Below, in pieces: positions 1 to 11,617 of a stretch of DNA of 64,000 nt. Below the pieces are notes generated by a model. That model was not told where the DNA came from. It was given only the letters and a program-made list of their open reading frames with translations, and did not search any database. Each line of letters begins with the position of its first letter. Positions within the stretch are counted from its first letter, which is position 1. A program made the translations under genes and the position numbers. The DNA comes from Tetracentron sinense (Eukaryota; Streptophyta; Magnoliopsida; Trochodendrales; Trochodendraceae). The stretch is taken from positions 27,559,215 to 27,623,214 of the forward strand of contig CM026554.1 in the NCBI GenBank assembly GCA_015143295.1. The letters are read 5' to 3'.

Positions 1-1826
1 CTTTTGCATGACAAGCTTAGCCTCCTTGACAGGATGCCTCACTTGAGGGGGCGTATCAAAGATAAAGATACTTATAAGGGACAGTGTGCTTGGATACAAA
101 TCCCATTTGGGACAAAACACCTGAAGTTTTTTTTTTTTTGTGGACTCAATAACACCACAAGGCGATTACTAAAGGCAAGACAAAGGAAACCCTGAAATCT
201 AGGTTTGTTTTTGTTTTTATTTTTTAAATTAATTTTGGGTGGTGCTACACGCACCTCAACAATTACTAATATACACCAATCTTAAAAGGGAAATGGAAAA
301 CGGACCAGGGTTAGCTTCCAGTGACCTTATTGTTCCAAGCCCCTTTTTTTTACCATCCATCAACTGTGGTTAACCCGTTAGGGTTAAGCAATCTAATCAT
401 GGTTTTTAGAAAAAACAAAAATACTAATTTTAATTTAATTAAGCTTAACCATGGTTGAACAGGGGTTCAAAGGGACACGAGGACACTTGGGGCAGTTTCG
501 AAGCGGACCCTGGCCATTAAAACACCAAAAACCAAAGATAAAAAGACCAAAAAAGCTTTCCCCTTCCATAAAGTCTCGTAGACCCTTTTCTAATTTCTCT
601 ACCAACACCAAAGCAAAAGTCTAGAGCCCGTTTAGCTCAGATTAGTTTAAGTGATTTAATCACTTAAAATCGATTCTATGGTAATCGGCGACAAATAATC
701 ACATTTTTTAAACCGATTATTGTGAATTCAATTGCTTTAAACACTGCTTTGAAGACAATTGCTTATTAGAGTGATTATTGATCAAAGACAATCGGTTTCC
801 CTGCGGACGAATTTTGACGGACTACGATTCGTTTAAAAAAAAAAGCCATCGATCTCACTCTCGCAAACTAGTTTGGGAAAAGGACAAGACGAGAAGGAGA
901 TCGGAGAATACACCGCCCTCTTCTTCTTCTTCTTCAAGTGTAGTCTCTGCTACTTTCCCGTTGAATTCTCGGCAATAGAAGCTCTCCATTCCATTGATAT
1001 TTAGGTGCAAGATCGGTCCTTCTTCAAGCTGAGGATTCAATTTGATTGGATCCCAACCTGATGTGTTCACTGCTATTCTTTTAGTCATCTAGAAAATCAA
1101 TGTGGCACCCTGAAGTGTTTGTGCCGAAAGTAGCTGTGGACCTTCTCAGTGTATTGATCTAAGCGCCAGAGAAATGATTGAAGTCGAGTTCTGACAGCTC
1201 CGTTGCAATTCTGGCTGGTCGTAAGAGCAAGGAAGTGGGTGTGGGCACAGAAAGTCCTTCCGGCTAGTGGTTCGAATCTTTTTTTTCTTTCAAGTATATG
1301 AGATTCATGAATGGGATTTTTTCCAAAATAGGCCCAACTACTTGTAAACCCTCGAAATAGGCCAAGACTTTTCAGAATAACTTTTATAGGCTTCGGCACG
1401 TTAGAACTCCTTGCGCGTGCGAATTATTGTCACCTTAGGATGAAAATACCCCTTTCACTTCAGGCAACACTGAAGACAGTGTTTTGAGGTCTTCTGTACG
1501 ATTTTTCCTCCGGCTGTTCGAATCTCACTCTCTCTGTTGCTCTCATCGTTTAGTATGGATAATCTGTTGTAGAGGTAAGGGTTTCTACATTACAAATTCA
1601 TCATTTTTTGAGTTTTGTAGCCTCCCTTTTTTCAGTTGAATCCAAACACCATCTCTTCAGTTAGGTTTTTCTGTGTTGAACTTGTTTTTCTCTCAAACAC
1701 AATCTCTTCATTTAGGTATTTCTTTGTTCAAGTTGTTTATGTCCCAAACACCACCTGATCGGGACTTCAAAATGAGATTTTTTTGGTATCGCATTTATGA
1801 ATAACAGATCACGCAATTATAACGAT
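1..1826. other. Unassigned DNA, no gene recognised
   Basis: Short open frames occur on both strands, but none shows a recognisable domain, codon bias or start context, and they overlap low-complexity runs such as the CTT run near 918-933. No LTR ends, tRNA-like boxes or clean terminal inverted repeats were found. The stretch lies upstream of the MULE fossil and may be part of its 5' region or older decayed repeat DNA. Confidence 0.5.
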
Positions 1827-1978
1827 CGTTGGTATCGAATTTATGAAATCATGCAGTTATAACGATCGTTCGCTGATAGATAGAACGATCGTTCGTTATA
1901 TATTAAAGATCGATCGCTATCTGTGAACGATCATTCATTATATATCAACGATCGATCGCTGATATCGATCAATTGATG
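1827..1978. repeat. Cluster of AACGATCGTTCG-type palindromes
   Basis: At least five imperfect copies of AACGATCGTTCGC or GATCGATCGC occur in about 150 bp, separated by AT-rich spacers such as TTATATAT. A related AACGAACGATCGTTCGCC array lies on the other side of the MULE/Gypsy nest at 24371-24475. The cluster sits just upstream of the MULE N-terminal coding remnant, so it could be subterminal transposase-binding sequence. That role is inferred only. Confidence 0.6.
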
Positions 1979-2053
1979 TAATAGAAATTATGTGGTAATA
2001 TATTTGTTTCTTTTACATTACTTTTTATAACATTTGGTGCAGTTTTGGAGACA

Positions 2054-2643
2054 ATGGATCGATCGTCAATAACTTTACTTTGCTACTACAATGGGGAATG
2101 GATTCGCTAGGGTAAGAGCTTCTTTTATGATGGTGGAACATCGAAATTTATATCTATATATCGGGATATCACCTGCGACTTGCTTTTATCTAGAGTATAT
2201 CAACTGACTAACTCTTGACCAGAGGAGGTTGATGTTAGCATCAGGTGTTTGTTCTCTACAGGCACAGACATTTCCATGACTCCCACTGATATATTGATGA
2301 CGAAGATTTGTCGTTATATTTTATCCAAAATGAACAATCACAAGTGAGTGTCATGCAGTTTATAACCCAAAGTACAAAACGAACACAAGATAGAATGCTG
2401 ATTAAACAGAAATCTCCTATGTCTGCCATTTCCGAGTCTAAACCTCTGCATATACCTCATCCTAAACCTGCTACCAAGAACACAGAGATAGAAGTATCCA
2501 GTCAATATGTAAGCATGGTACCCAACACATTTGCAGAGAAGAATCGAAGAGTACGTATGAAGTCGCGTTACCTCTATGCTCCCTTTTTGGATTCTAGGAA
2601 GAAGCAGGATCAGGCATTGCCAAGTCCGATTAACCACAAGTAA
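2054..2643 (+). pseudogene. MULE transposase N-terminal fragment (MuDR-like), broken
   Basis: From the ATG at 2054 the reading begins MDRSSITLLCYYNGEWIR, then a TAG at codon 19. It continues with a block resembling the N-terminal PB1-like region of plant MuDR transposases (YNGEW, then EEVDVSIRCLFSTGT), and passes to another frame near 2290 with a DDEDLSLYFI block typical of the end of that region. A 111-codon open frame runs 2308-2643. No MULE transposase DDE core or SWIM zinc finger is visible; the sequence is cut at about 2629 by a Gypsy LTR. The partner half is probably the Ulp1-like segment at 23117-24130, making this a Ulp1-bearing (KI/Kaonashi-like) MULE. Family assignment is from recalled motifs, not a search. 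Confidence 0.55.
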
Positions 2644-3053
2644 TTAACTATTTAGAAGTGGGAATGAAATTGAGAATAAGAATAAAGTTTATTGGGGTTA
2701 GTTAGAACCTATAAACAAACAAGGGCCACTAATGGCTTTTCGGTAAATAAGAATTAGGGTTAGAATAAATAGAACATGATAAACCTAATCCTCATAATTT
2801 TATCTAAACCGAAATTCTCGAGAATAGAACGTGGGAAAGAAAGGAAAAAAATGCTACACTTTGGTAGAGCTTTCAAGCACCTAGATCGAGATTCAAGGCT
2901 TGAAGATTTGATTTTTCTTCCTTGTGGTGGTTGATCCTTCGAGACAAGTGTGTTCGGGTAGGATTGAAGTATTAAAAGTCTGAGATTCGAACCTTTGAGG
3001 CAAGTGAATACTCACCTAGAGTTAGGGTTTTCTATTATAAGTTTTATCTTGAG
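2629..3053 (+). repeat. 5' LTR of the old chromovirus, first segment
   Basis: This segment matches 21341-21770 of the 3' LTR closely from AAGTGGGAATGAAATTGAG onward. The first ~90 bp of the 3' LTR (TGTAATGAC...) have no counterpart here, so this LTR is truncated at its outer edge and no TSD for the old element can be recovered. It stops at TTGAG (3049-3053), the duplicated target of the young element, and resumes at 13786. Confidence 0.85.
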
Positions 3054-5221
3054 TGTAGACCCGGGATTTTAACCCCCACTCCCGATCAGGATTGAACCCG
3101 AGGAGGAATAGTGTTAAAAATGTTGAAAAGAGAGAGTCGCCACCTATTTAGATTGTGAGGGAAAATAGGGTCCCTTAAAAGATTGGATAAGGCTTTGGTA
3201 TAGAAATAGAGTTCAAGGTAAGGGTTCATTTGAGTCAGGGGAAGGTGTTAGGCACCCCTAAACTCCCATCCGGAGATGGTTACCTACTCCTTAAGTCTGA
3301 ATTAAAGTGGGGAAACCATAAGAGAAACTTGTATTTCATCTATATGCTTGACAAATATTGTATGAACAGTAATGTACATGTTAAAGTAAGCTGGGACAGG
3401 ATAAGGGTTCTATCCTAGGTGAGCTGAACCCGATCAGGGTTGCCTACGTATCCACAGTCAGTGGAATCAAGCCACACGTAGTTCCAGGTGGGTAGTTGAT
3501 GGTTTGATTTGGATTGTGGGTGTTGGACAAGCTGAGGTTGACCTTTGGATGTTAGGATGTTTTCGAATGGTTCGGGGGTTTTTGCTCCTGTTAGAGGAGC
3601 GAGGTGGCCTTTTAAGCTCGTGCTGAGGAGCGTTTGGACAGTTTTGGCTCATGTCAAGGAGCACTTGGACAGTTTTAGCTCATGTCAAGGAGCCTGTGGG
3701 TTTAGGGTTTGATGAGATTTGAAACAGGGTTTGAGCGGAGTTTCTAGACAAAAGTTCAACTAGGTGGGTAAGGTTTGACCTAGGGTTTAGTTAAGGTTTA
3801 ACTAGAGGTCACTAAGGTCTACCTAGGGTTAACTAGGGTTCAGGTAGGGTAACTGGAGTTTAGGTAGGGTAACTAGGGTTTAGGTAGGGTAACTGGAGTC
3901 AACTAGGGTTTGATTAGGGTTTAGGTAGGGTTTAGGTGAGGTTTTGAATCAAGGTTTGAGCCGAGATTCGGACAGGGTTTCGACAGGGTATGGTATGTTT
4001 GAACCGAAGTTCGGACAGAGGTTCGACAGGGTAAGCCGGGTTTGAATAAAACCGGGCAGAGGTTGGACATGGTAAGCCGGGTTTGAATAAAACCGGGCAG
4101 GGGTTTGACAGGGTAAGCCGGGTTTTGAGTAAAACCGGGCAGGGGTTTGACAGGGTAAGCCGGGTTTAAGTAAAACCGGGCAAGGGTTCGACAGGGTAAA
4201 CTAAGCAAGCAGTCTAAGAGTAAAATTTAAAGACAAAACATAATTTAAGCAATTAATAATAAAGCTTAAAAAATTGAAAGCGAGATTAGGGATAGAGAGA
4301 TTACCTTCCCGAAAGTACGGTGAACTTTCGGACAAAGAGGGGATGCTCCAAAAGAAAAGGAAAAGAACTTAGAACTTTGAACACCCGGGAAATGATTTTC
4401 CAATGGTTTTTCTAAGTCATAGGACTTTAAAAAAACCAAGGAAAGGGTGAGTGAATTGGTGAGATTTTGAGGAAAGGGATTGGGCTTTTATAGGGGATGA
4501 AAAAAGGAGAAAAAACCAAAATTTTCGATGTGGGACTATCTTTTTTTGAAAAAATTTCGCTTTGGTCGTTTTTGTGAAAAACGACCAAGGCAAAAGGTCG
4601 GCGATGACGGAAAGTAAGTCGGTTTGCGGGGGGAAAAGACCAAAATAACCGGATATTAATTTGGTCGTTTATGACATAAACGACAAACCGAAACAAACCA
4701 AAAAAATTTGGTCGTTTTTGCCAAAAACGACCAGCCAAAACCTGCCTAAAAAAGGCTGGTCGTTTTTGGTATAAACGACCAAAATAAAGCTTTTAAAAAG
4801 TGATTTTGAGCTATATTATGCATTTGAAGCCTGATTTGAGCCCGGAAACAGCCGAAATTTAACTGATAAATCCAAGAAAAATATTTTAGATAAAAAGTGA
4901 GTTTTGAAGTATTTTCTAGGGGTATTTTTGTCATTTTTCACCTTAGGGGCATTTTGGTCATTTTCCCATTTTAAAATCCGATTTAATCCCAAAAATAGCC
5001 AAAATTCATCAAAAAATTTGTAAAATCATTTTGAACCTAATGACAATTTTTTAGCATTTTTTCAAGGGTATTTTGGTAATTTTTCACCCGAGGGGTATTT
5101 TGGTCAATTTTTACCTGTGGGGCATTTCTCGGAAATCGAAGCACATGGAAAGATGGTTTTAAAATGAATTTTTTAGAGGTGTGCAAGGTGATTAAGGGGG
5201 TGCAAAATTGGGGTGTTTACA
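3054..5221 (-). repeat. Left LTR (3' LTR in element sense) of the young element
   Basis: Begins TGTAGACCC and ends GTGTTTACA on the + strand, 2168 bp, same length as the right copy. A TATA-like CTATAAAA on the - strand lies at 4486-4493. It contains a run of AGGGTTTAGGTAGGGTAACT units (about 3780-3945) and a ~43-bp AAACCGGGC minisatellite (about 4010-4205). Confidence 0.95.
3780..4205. repeat. Minisatellites inside the young LTR, left copy
   Basis: The first block is short units built on GGTAGGGTAACTAGGGTTTA. The second is about five ~40-45-bp units built on GACAGGGTAAGCCGGGTTT and GAATAAAACCGGGCAGG. The right LTR has the same arrays with the same copy number at about 12344-12770, so no unit was gained or lost since insertion. 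Confidence 0.85.
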
Positions 5222-5240
5222 GTTGCCCCGCTTTGTCGGA
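5222..5240 (-). other. Polypurine tract of the young element
   Basis: On the - strand GACAAAGCGGGGCAAC lies immediately before the LTR start TGTAAACACC. The position and the AAAGCGGGG core fit the plus-strand primer site of a retroelement transcribed on the - strand. Confidence 0.65.
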
Positions 5241-5542
5241 GGGTGCGGGCACGTGAACGACAAAGGCTGATAACGCTTCAATTTTGCACGCGTGTGTGAA
5301 GAAAACCTGAGAAAAGATTGAGGGAAAGACAAAATCTACTTAGACTGCTTACTAGGGACTGGATGACTGAAGGGTGACAGAGGAAGGGTGTGCTCATGCC
5401 AAGTCGGCACTTGCTGGGGATTGGGAAGGGTTATGGTGTATGAAGCTGCCTGCTAAGCGATCCCATGACCAAATAGCGGGGTGCATGATGCAAATGAGTG
5501 AGATGCAAGTAAATGATGATTGTTGCAAAACTGGCTTCACAA

Positions 5543-6420
5543 GAGGCCGCAACTGATGGCTGATCAGACAACCGTGTCAGTTACTCCTTTAAGAGTGAGC
5601 AAGTATTACAGTGATGTGCAGTGCATGAAGTGTGCAAGACTTGTTTCACAGGAGGCCGCAACTGATAGTTGATCAGACAACCGTGTCAGTTACTCCTTTA
5701 AGAGTGAGCAAGTATTGCAGTGCTGTGAAGTGTGCAAAACTTGTTTCACAGGAGGCCGCAACTGATGGTTGATCAGACAACCGTGTCAGTTACTCCTTTA
5801 AGAGTGAGCAAGTATTGCAGTGCTGTGCGGTGAAGTGTGCAAGACTTGTCTCACAGGAGGCCGCAACTGATGGTTGATCAGACAACCGTGTCAATTACTC
5901 CTTTAAGAGTGAGCAAGTATTGCAGTGCTGTGCAGTGTATGAAGTGTGTAAAACTTGTTTCACAGGAGGCCGCAACTGATAGTTGATCAGACAACCGTGT
6001 CAGTTACTCCTTTAAGAGTGAGCAAGTATTGCAGTGATGTGCAGTGAAATGTGAACATGTGATGAATGATGCAAATGAGTGAAGGTTGGTTACACAACCA
6101 GCTTCACGAGAGGCCGCAACTGAAGGTCGATCAGACAACCGTTCAGTTACTCCTTCAAAAAATGGGTGATATGCAATTAGTGCTGACAACCGCGCGGTTG
6201 CCCCATCGGGTACTATGCAATGAGAGGCCGCAACTGAAGGTCGATCAGACAACCGTTCAGTTACTCCTTCAAAAAATGGGTAAGATGCAATGAGAGGCCG
6301 TAACTGAAGGTCGGTCAGACAACCATTCAGTTACTCCTTCAAAAAATGGGTAAGATGCAATTAGTGCTGACAACCGCGCGGTTGCCCCACCGGATGAGAT
6401 GCAATGAAGTCAGGTTTTGA
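5543..6420. repeat. Tandem array, ~100-110-bp units (GAGGCCGCAACTGA...)
   Basis: Units begin GAGGCCGCAACTGATGGTTG and continue through ATCAGACAACCGTGTCAG and TTACTCCTTTAAGAGTGAGC. Starts at about 5543, 5652, 5752, 5857, 5966 and 6110 give spacings of 109, 100, 105, 109 and 144 bp; later units near 6220 and 6293 are rearranged and shorter. In element sense this lies between gag and the 3' LTR, the hypervariable 3'-UTR position from which satellite arrays are reported to arise in Ogre-type elements. Confidence 0.85.
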
Positions 6421-6439
6421 AGGGATCACACGATCACTT

Positions 6440-6835
6440 CAGCACAAGCAAGCAGATGTATAAGTGGAGATAGCCGAACGGCTAGTCCACGAGCAAGTGT
6501 ATAAGCATGTAGTGTATGAGTGAAGATAGCCGCACGGCTAGTCCATGAGTGAGGTGTATCAGCAAGCGGGGTATATGATGAATGGAGACAGTCACATGGT
6601 TTTCCATCGTACAAGCAAGATGTATGAATGGGGAAAGCCACATGACTAACCCATGAGAAAGTAAAATGTAAGGTTAGTGAGGATTGATTACACAACCATC
6701 TCCATCGGGTATGAAACAAGCAAGCAAATGCATGTAATATATGTACAAATGGAGATAGCCACATGGCTAGCAAAATGTAAATGCATGAAAGGGGATAGCC
6801 ACGTGGTTTACCGATAAGCAGGAAAATGAAATGAA
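6440..6835. repeat. Second tandem block, GATAGCC(A/G)CA(C/T)GGCTAG units
   Basis: Imperfect units of about 60-80 bp share GGAGATAGCCACATGGCTAG, CCATGAG, and GTATAAGCA-like spacers. They follow the GAGGCCGC array directly. The sequence is non-coding in both orientations despite chance open frames of about 115 codons on the - strand. Confidence 0.7.
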
Positions 6836-8724
6836 TGGGTATGAGGATGGAGAGAGTGTAGCACGACCTTGAGCCTTTATCTGATATCTGTTCTCTGCCT
6901 GATGTATCAATATTGCACTGAGGTTATGCTTGGGTTTGTCCAACTGAAATAATCTGGCAGGATAATCTGCTTGAACCAATGTCAAGTTCAGGAGAACCGA
7001 TTGCACCACCGAAAGGATTAGCCAAGTTTGAGCTGACTTTACACGAAGACACGACTCTAACCGACTGACTTGACATGGTAGACTGACGTCTTGGTGATAG
7101 ATGGACAAAATGACTTGACAGACTGACTGATTTACATAAGTATTTTGAAAGATGTCGGATATTGCCTATTGATGGGAAGCTTAGCTAGGATTCCTTTGCC
7201 TTAGAAAGTAATTGAATAAGTCTGGGTTCATAGCTCCTGAAATAGATAGGTAAATCTGCTCCTGGATGTCCTTGCCAGATGCCTGATGCATAAGATAGTA
7301 CTTGACTGCATTAGCTGATTGTTGCTGGTGGCGCTTGATCTAAAAGCTCGCACTTTACGATTTTCCATTTTTTTTGTTTTGCCTCTGGACCTTAACGGGT
7401 TTCACCAGGACTGGGTTAACGTTATTTTTGCGCACTAGCAGGATTGATAATTCCATACTAAGCCCGTGAAATCAGAAAATTTCTTTATCCCTTTTTTTGC
7501 CCTTGGAATGACCAAGTCTTGGGGTCGCAAAATTTTTGTGCAATGAGGCCGTTTCGGGTTTTCACTCATGCCTGCGTAATTGATTAATTTGTTCCCTTTT
7601 TTGCCCCTGGCAACAATGTCAGGGCTGGGCTCGCATAATTTTTGCGCCTTAGTGCCTTTTCAGGTTTTCACTGGGCCTGCGATTTCTGATAAGCTGATTT
7701 GTCTTCTCCCGTCATTGCCTGGTAAAATGGTAGAGAATAATGTTTTTGACCATTGATGCTCAAGACCTTTCATAGATCAAGGAGGGCTTAGTTACTAGGA
7801 CGAAACGTAGTAAGGGTAGAAATGATTGAGGCTCAAAGTTTTCTCGTCGGGGTAGGGCACCCTAAAATATTTTTGTTGCACGCACAGATGGAACCAGCTG
7901 GCTTCTTTTCATCATTTTGGAGATTTGCCTTTTTTTTTTTTTTTTTTGCTCTGTTTAGGGATAGCTGTCTGGTATTGATGAAGATTTGCCATAATGTGAC
8001 CGAACCTGTTTTAGGTTGCCTACGTATCCACGATTAGTGGAATCAGGTCATGCCGTAGTTCAAAATAAGCTTTGCTTTTGATTGGTCGAATTCTTCTCTG
8101 TTTGACTTGTCATTGATAGGGTGCCCCAGTATATGGGTTTAGAAAAAAAGGCTATTAGGCTCGAAGGGCTAACTAGCGTATGTTATTGCATGGGTACGAA
8201 GGAGATATTAAGGGTTATCCAAGGATGGCCTCCTATCCTTTCTTTGATTGGTCAAGAGCATGCGTGGTCATTGCATTATCCTCGTTCAAATATGTTTGAT
8301 GCTTCATAGCTCGGGGAGGTCTTCGTCGCCCCTTTGCTTCTCGTCTTCTAATGGGTTGGTAGCTCGCCTCGAAATCTTTAGAGAGCAGAATACCTTTCTA
8401 GTTTATGAGTTTTTAGATTACTCACCCGATGATCATGCAATTATCCTTTAAAGGCTTTAGAATCTAGTTCAGTTCCCAAAATTAGGCATCTCGGAGTAAT
8501 AAGCAAGACAGATTTAACAAAAGTGGGAGATTTCATTATAGTATGAATGGATGTACAGACTTAATTACGAAAGATAAAGACAGGTGGCCACTGGCCAATA
8601 TATTGACTGGCAGGGAAGACTTTGATTTGGGCCATCATGGCCATTTTCAAAAAAGGAGAAATTAAGGAATAAACCAAAAAGACAAAAAAGTGATGGGACT
8701 GCTCAAAATCGGCTGTAGAGCGAC
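6836..8724. other. Non-coding interior of the young element
   Basis: No pol motifs are readable in any frame. About 7370-7700 shows two to three diverged ~110-bp units sharing TTTTTGCGC, GGTTTTCACTGGGCCTGCG-like words and TTTGCCCCTGG. A motif at 8010-8062 is shared with the LTRs. This is where an autonomous relative would be expected to carry its pol region. Confidence 0.6.
8005..8062 (-). repeat. LTR-shared motif GGATACGTAGGCAACCT
   Basis: On the - strand this block reads ACTACGGCATGACCTGATTC followed by CACTAATCGTGGATACGTAG and GCAACCT. A close relative occurs in each LTR at about 3436-3484 and 12000-12048, so the element carries three copies in the same orientation. The core GGATACGTAGGCA is one I recall from other plant Gypsy LTRs; this is memory, not a search. 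Confidence 0.65.
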
Positions 8725-10389
8725 TCAGGCTGGTGCACCTCGGTTTCCTGCTGGTGCATGATTAGGGAGAGGGACCTGGTTGATGTCGGCGTTCCCTGGT
8801 GCAAACTCAATCTTTCCCGTTTCAAGCATGTCTTGGATTGTGTGCTTTAACTCAAAACACATATCGGTGGAATGCCCCGGGGCTTGATGATACCCACAAT
8901 GGTGGTCAGCCCTGTATGACCTTGGCAGCGTGATTGGTGGCGGCTTGGGTTCCCTCAGCGTGACCAATTTCTTGTCTAGTAGGTAAGGGAGGAGTTGCGA
9001 ATTGGTATATGGCATGGGCGAGAAAACTCTTCTCTTTTTCTGTTCAAAGGTCATTTGCTGCGAGGGAAGCTGTTGCTGAGTCTGCTCTGGTTGTCGAGGT
9101 TGCTGGGGTAAATGGGGAATATGAATAGGCATTGCTGTCACCATTTGTACCTCATCCTCTCTTCTCCGTGTATCTTTCCGTGGTGGTTGAGGACGATTAG
9201 AGGATGACAACCCCTTGGATCCTGAGAACATGTCAACTGCTCCCACATCTCCCATTGTAGCCTCAATCCTGGCCCCACATTTGGCCATAGTGCTGAAGTT
9301 GGAAATAGGTTGGGCTGCTAGTAGAGTCTTGAATGGATGCTTGAGTGTGCGGAGGAATGTGGTCACCAACTCATCCTCGGGCAGAGGAGTGTTCATTTTT
9401 CCAGCATTTTCTCTCCATCGGACAGAATATTCGATAAAGGATTCATTCTCTCTAGATCTACTCTTTGTGGGACCAAGTCAATGTTGTAAGAGTATTGAGC
9501 AATAAATGCCTCACAGAGGCCTTCCCATGTACGGACCTTGGCTGAGTCAATTTTGGTGAACCACTGTAGGGCTGGTCCCTTCAAACTTCTCTGAAATAGC
9601 TGCACCAGCAGCTTGTCACCGTGCTCTAGTTGGAACAACTCTCCGCAGTAGACTTTCAGGTGTGTCTCTGGACATCCTTTTCCGTTGTACTTCTCAAATT
9701 CGGGCATTTTGAAGTCTCGAGGTAATTGAATCCCTGGATGTAGACACATATCTCGGAAGTCCGTGGATGGTACGTTGTAGGACCCTTGGGCCCTCTTCAC
9801 CAATTGTTCTAACCTCTCAATCCTGTCCTTGTAGAAGTCTGGGGTATGTGCTGAGCTGGTTGATATGCCTGGCTGTTCTGTATTTTGGGTAATCCTTGCC
9901 TCCTCTTCCTGATACTGGCCAATGTGTGGTGGCGGGGTTGAAGGATGGTTGGTTTAACGATAGTGGATTATGAGATGGCCGATTTGAAGGTGACGGGTTA
10001 TGAGATGGTGGATTTGAAGGTAGTGGGTTATGAGATGGTGGATTTGGAGGTGATGTATTATGAGATGGTGGATTTGGAGGTACTGGGTTGTGAGGTGGTG
10101 GATTTGATTGTGGTGGGTTGTGAGATGACGGGTTTGATTGGTTTAAGGCGAGTGGTTCGGCGATCAGGATAGAAGAGGAGGACGGTTGCTCCCTATTCAC
10201 GGCATTCAAGATATCCTGCATGATGTTTTTCAACTCTAGGATGCCTTGTTCAGTCCCGAATACCCTTGACTCTAAATCAGGGACTTGCTGCAGTACATGT
10301 TGAGGAGATATTGGGCTGTCAGGGTCGGTTTCCAAACCTTCGACAACTGGCTCATCTCGATCAGTTAGTCTTGTGCTTACTGGAGTCAT
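8725..10389 (-). pseudogene. gag of the young Tat-like element, broken
   Basis: Three adjacent open frames (10389-9817, 9803-9393, 9396-8725) together cover a gag region. The first is rich in Pro, Asn, Ser and His repeats. The second has the retrotransposon gag core (YCGELFQLEHGDKLLVQLF, then ALQWFTKI). The third has a Gln/Pro-rich stretch and a zinc-knuckle-like CGYHQAPGHSTDMC followed by LKHTIQDMLETGKI, a layout I associate with Tat/Athila-side gags. Gag would form the virus-like particle. The frames are not continuous, so the copy appears inactive, with about two breaks. Confidence 0.85.
9950..10140 (-). repeat. 30-bp in-frame repeat in gag (10-residue unit)
   Basis: Six to seven units of about 30 bp encode variants of NPPSHNPLPS on the - strand. 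The unit length is a multiple of three, so copy number can vary without shifting the frame. Confidence 0.85.
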
Positions 10390-11596
10390 CTCGAAGAGGG
10401 CAGGTAGCTTAGTACTGCTTCCGCTCAGGGTGCTATAAACTGGGTGGTAATAAGACGTATGTACAGATGGATTAGATGACGGTCAAGATGCTGAAGGAAG
10501 ACTGAGTTAAGACAATGATGAAAGTAGTGATGCGACACACATATGATCTGATGGATGACGTTTCGACATGGGACGTTGCCCCTTGTCTGGTCATGAATAT
10601 AGATATGTACAAAGAATGATGGATGTCTAATGCACAAAATTTCAGTTGTTAACATGTTGAATGTGGTGATATGCACAAATGAACAGAGCAAGTATACTCA
10701 GAAAATGGATGAGTCAGCTCAACGTGTGATCCAATGAGGTGAATGGGCAGAGGTCCATTTCACTTATCTGGGTTGTAGGAAGCCAGAGCCCAATGGGTCA
10801 AGATCGAAATGAATCAATGGATTCTCCATATGATTCTCTTTAGATCTAGGCTTTCAAACCTCACATGATTGAGCTAGCTAAAGAATGGATTAGGGTTAAA
10901 CCTATCTAGCAATCAAGGCTCACACAAGATCCAAAAATGGTTAAGTATAGGGATAAGATTATCCCTATACCTGAACAAATGATACAGGAGTAGCTTAAAC
11001 CAGTAACAGAATAGGGATAAGGTAGTCCCTCCTGACAGGTGTTCTTGGTTTATGCCCAAACAAAGACCTATAGTATATATGCTTATGCTGGTGTATACAA
11101 GGTTTTTGTCTAAAGGTTGATGAGCACTTGACCGTATATACGACTCCCCGGTATAGAATATACCTAAAAAGGGACGATTGGTGCAAGCGGGAAAGACCAG
11201 TTGCGTTAACCGGAGATAACCATCTTTCGGTCTACAACCAGTGCTTTCCACAGATCTTTGGGCTCCAGCATCGGGGATAACCATCCCTCGATTGTAAGCT
11301 TACCGGATCCAACTAGATAGGTGAGAGGGTCCTTATTCTGGTATGCATTGAATATGAATGTATATGAATACAATAATCAAAATCAAGCAATGAATAAAAA
11401 AATATGGAATCCTAGGCATGTCGCTAAGTTGGTAAACAAATGTCCAAGGTTCAATGAATGGCAACAAAATGAGTCAGTATATGTACAGATTAATAAAATT
11501 AGCAACATATAGATGTAATTAAAAGTTTCTGATATGGTTTCCCTTGTTCAGTTCAGACTTAGGTTTTGGCTTGAATACTGGTCTGCGAAACCAGAG
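10390..11596. other. Leader between gag and PBS, young element
   Basis: About 1.2 kb on the - strand between PBS and gag. No conserved protein is recognised; the open frames of about 60-120 codons have no domain. Ogre-type elements can carry an extra frame (ORF1) here, but I see no convincing one in this copy. Confidence 0.5.
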
Positions 11597-11614
11597 TCCC
11601 CAGCAGAGTCGCCA
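11597..11614 (-). promoter_or_regulatory. Primer binding site of the young element
   Basis: On the - strand TGGCGACTCTGCTGGGGA lies four bases inside the right LTR. Exactly the same 18 nt lie inside the right LTR of the element at 55502-64000 (63534-63551). It is not the initiator-Met site used by the old chromovirus; I associate this kind of PBS with Tat/Ogre elements. Confidence 0.85.
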
Positions 11615-11617
11615 AAC

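Noticed and set aside
5543-6420. Regularly spaced repeats resembling a CRISPR array
   Set aside because: The units are about 100-110 bp and conserved throughout, without unique spacers, and lie inside a plant LTR element. They are a minisatellite.
9945-10172. 75-codon + strand frame with a VDLxVxGYEM repeat
   Set aside because: It is the complement of the 30-bp repeat in the - strand gag; the open frame follows from the repeat period.
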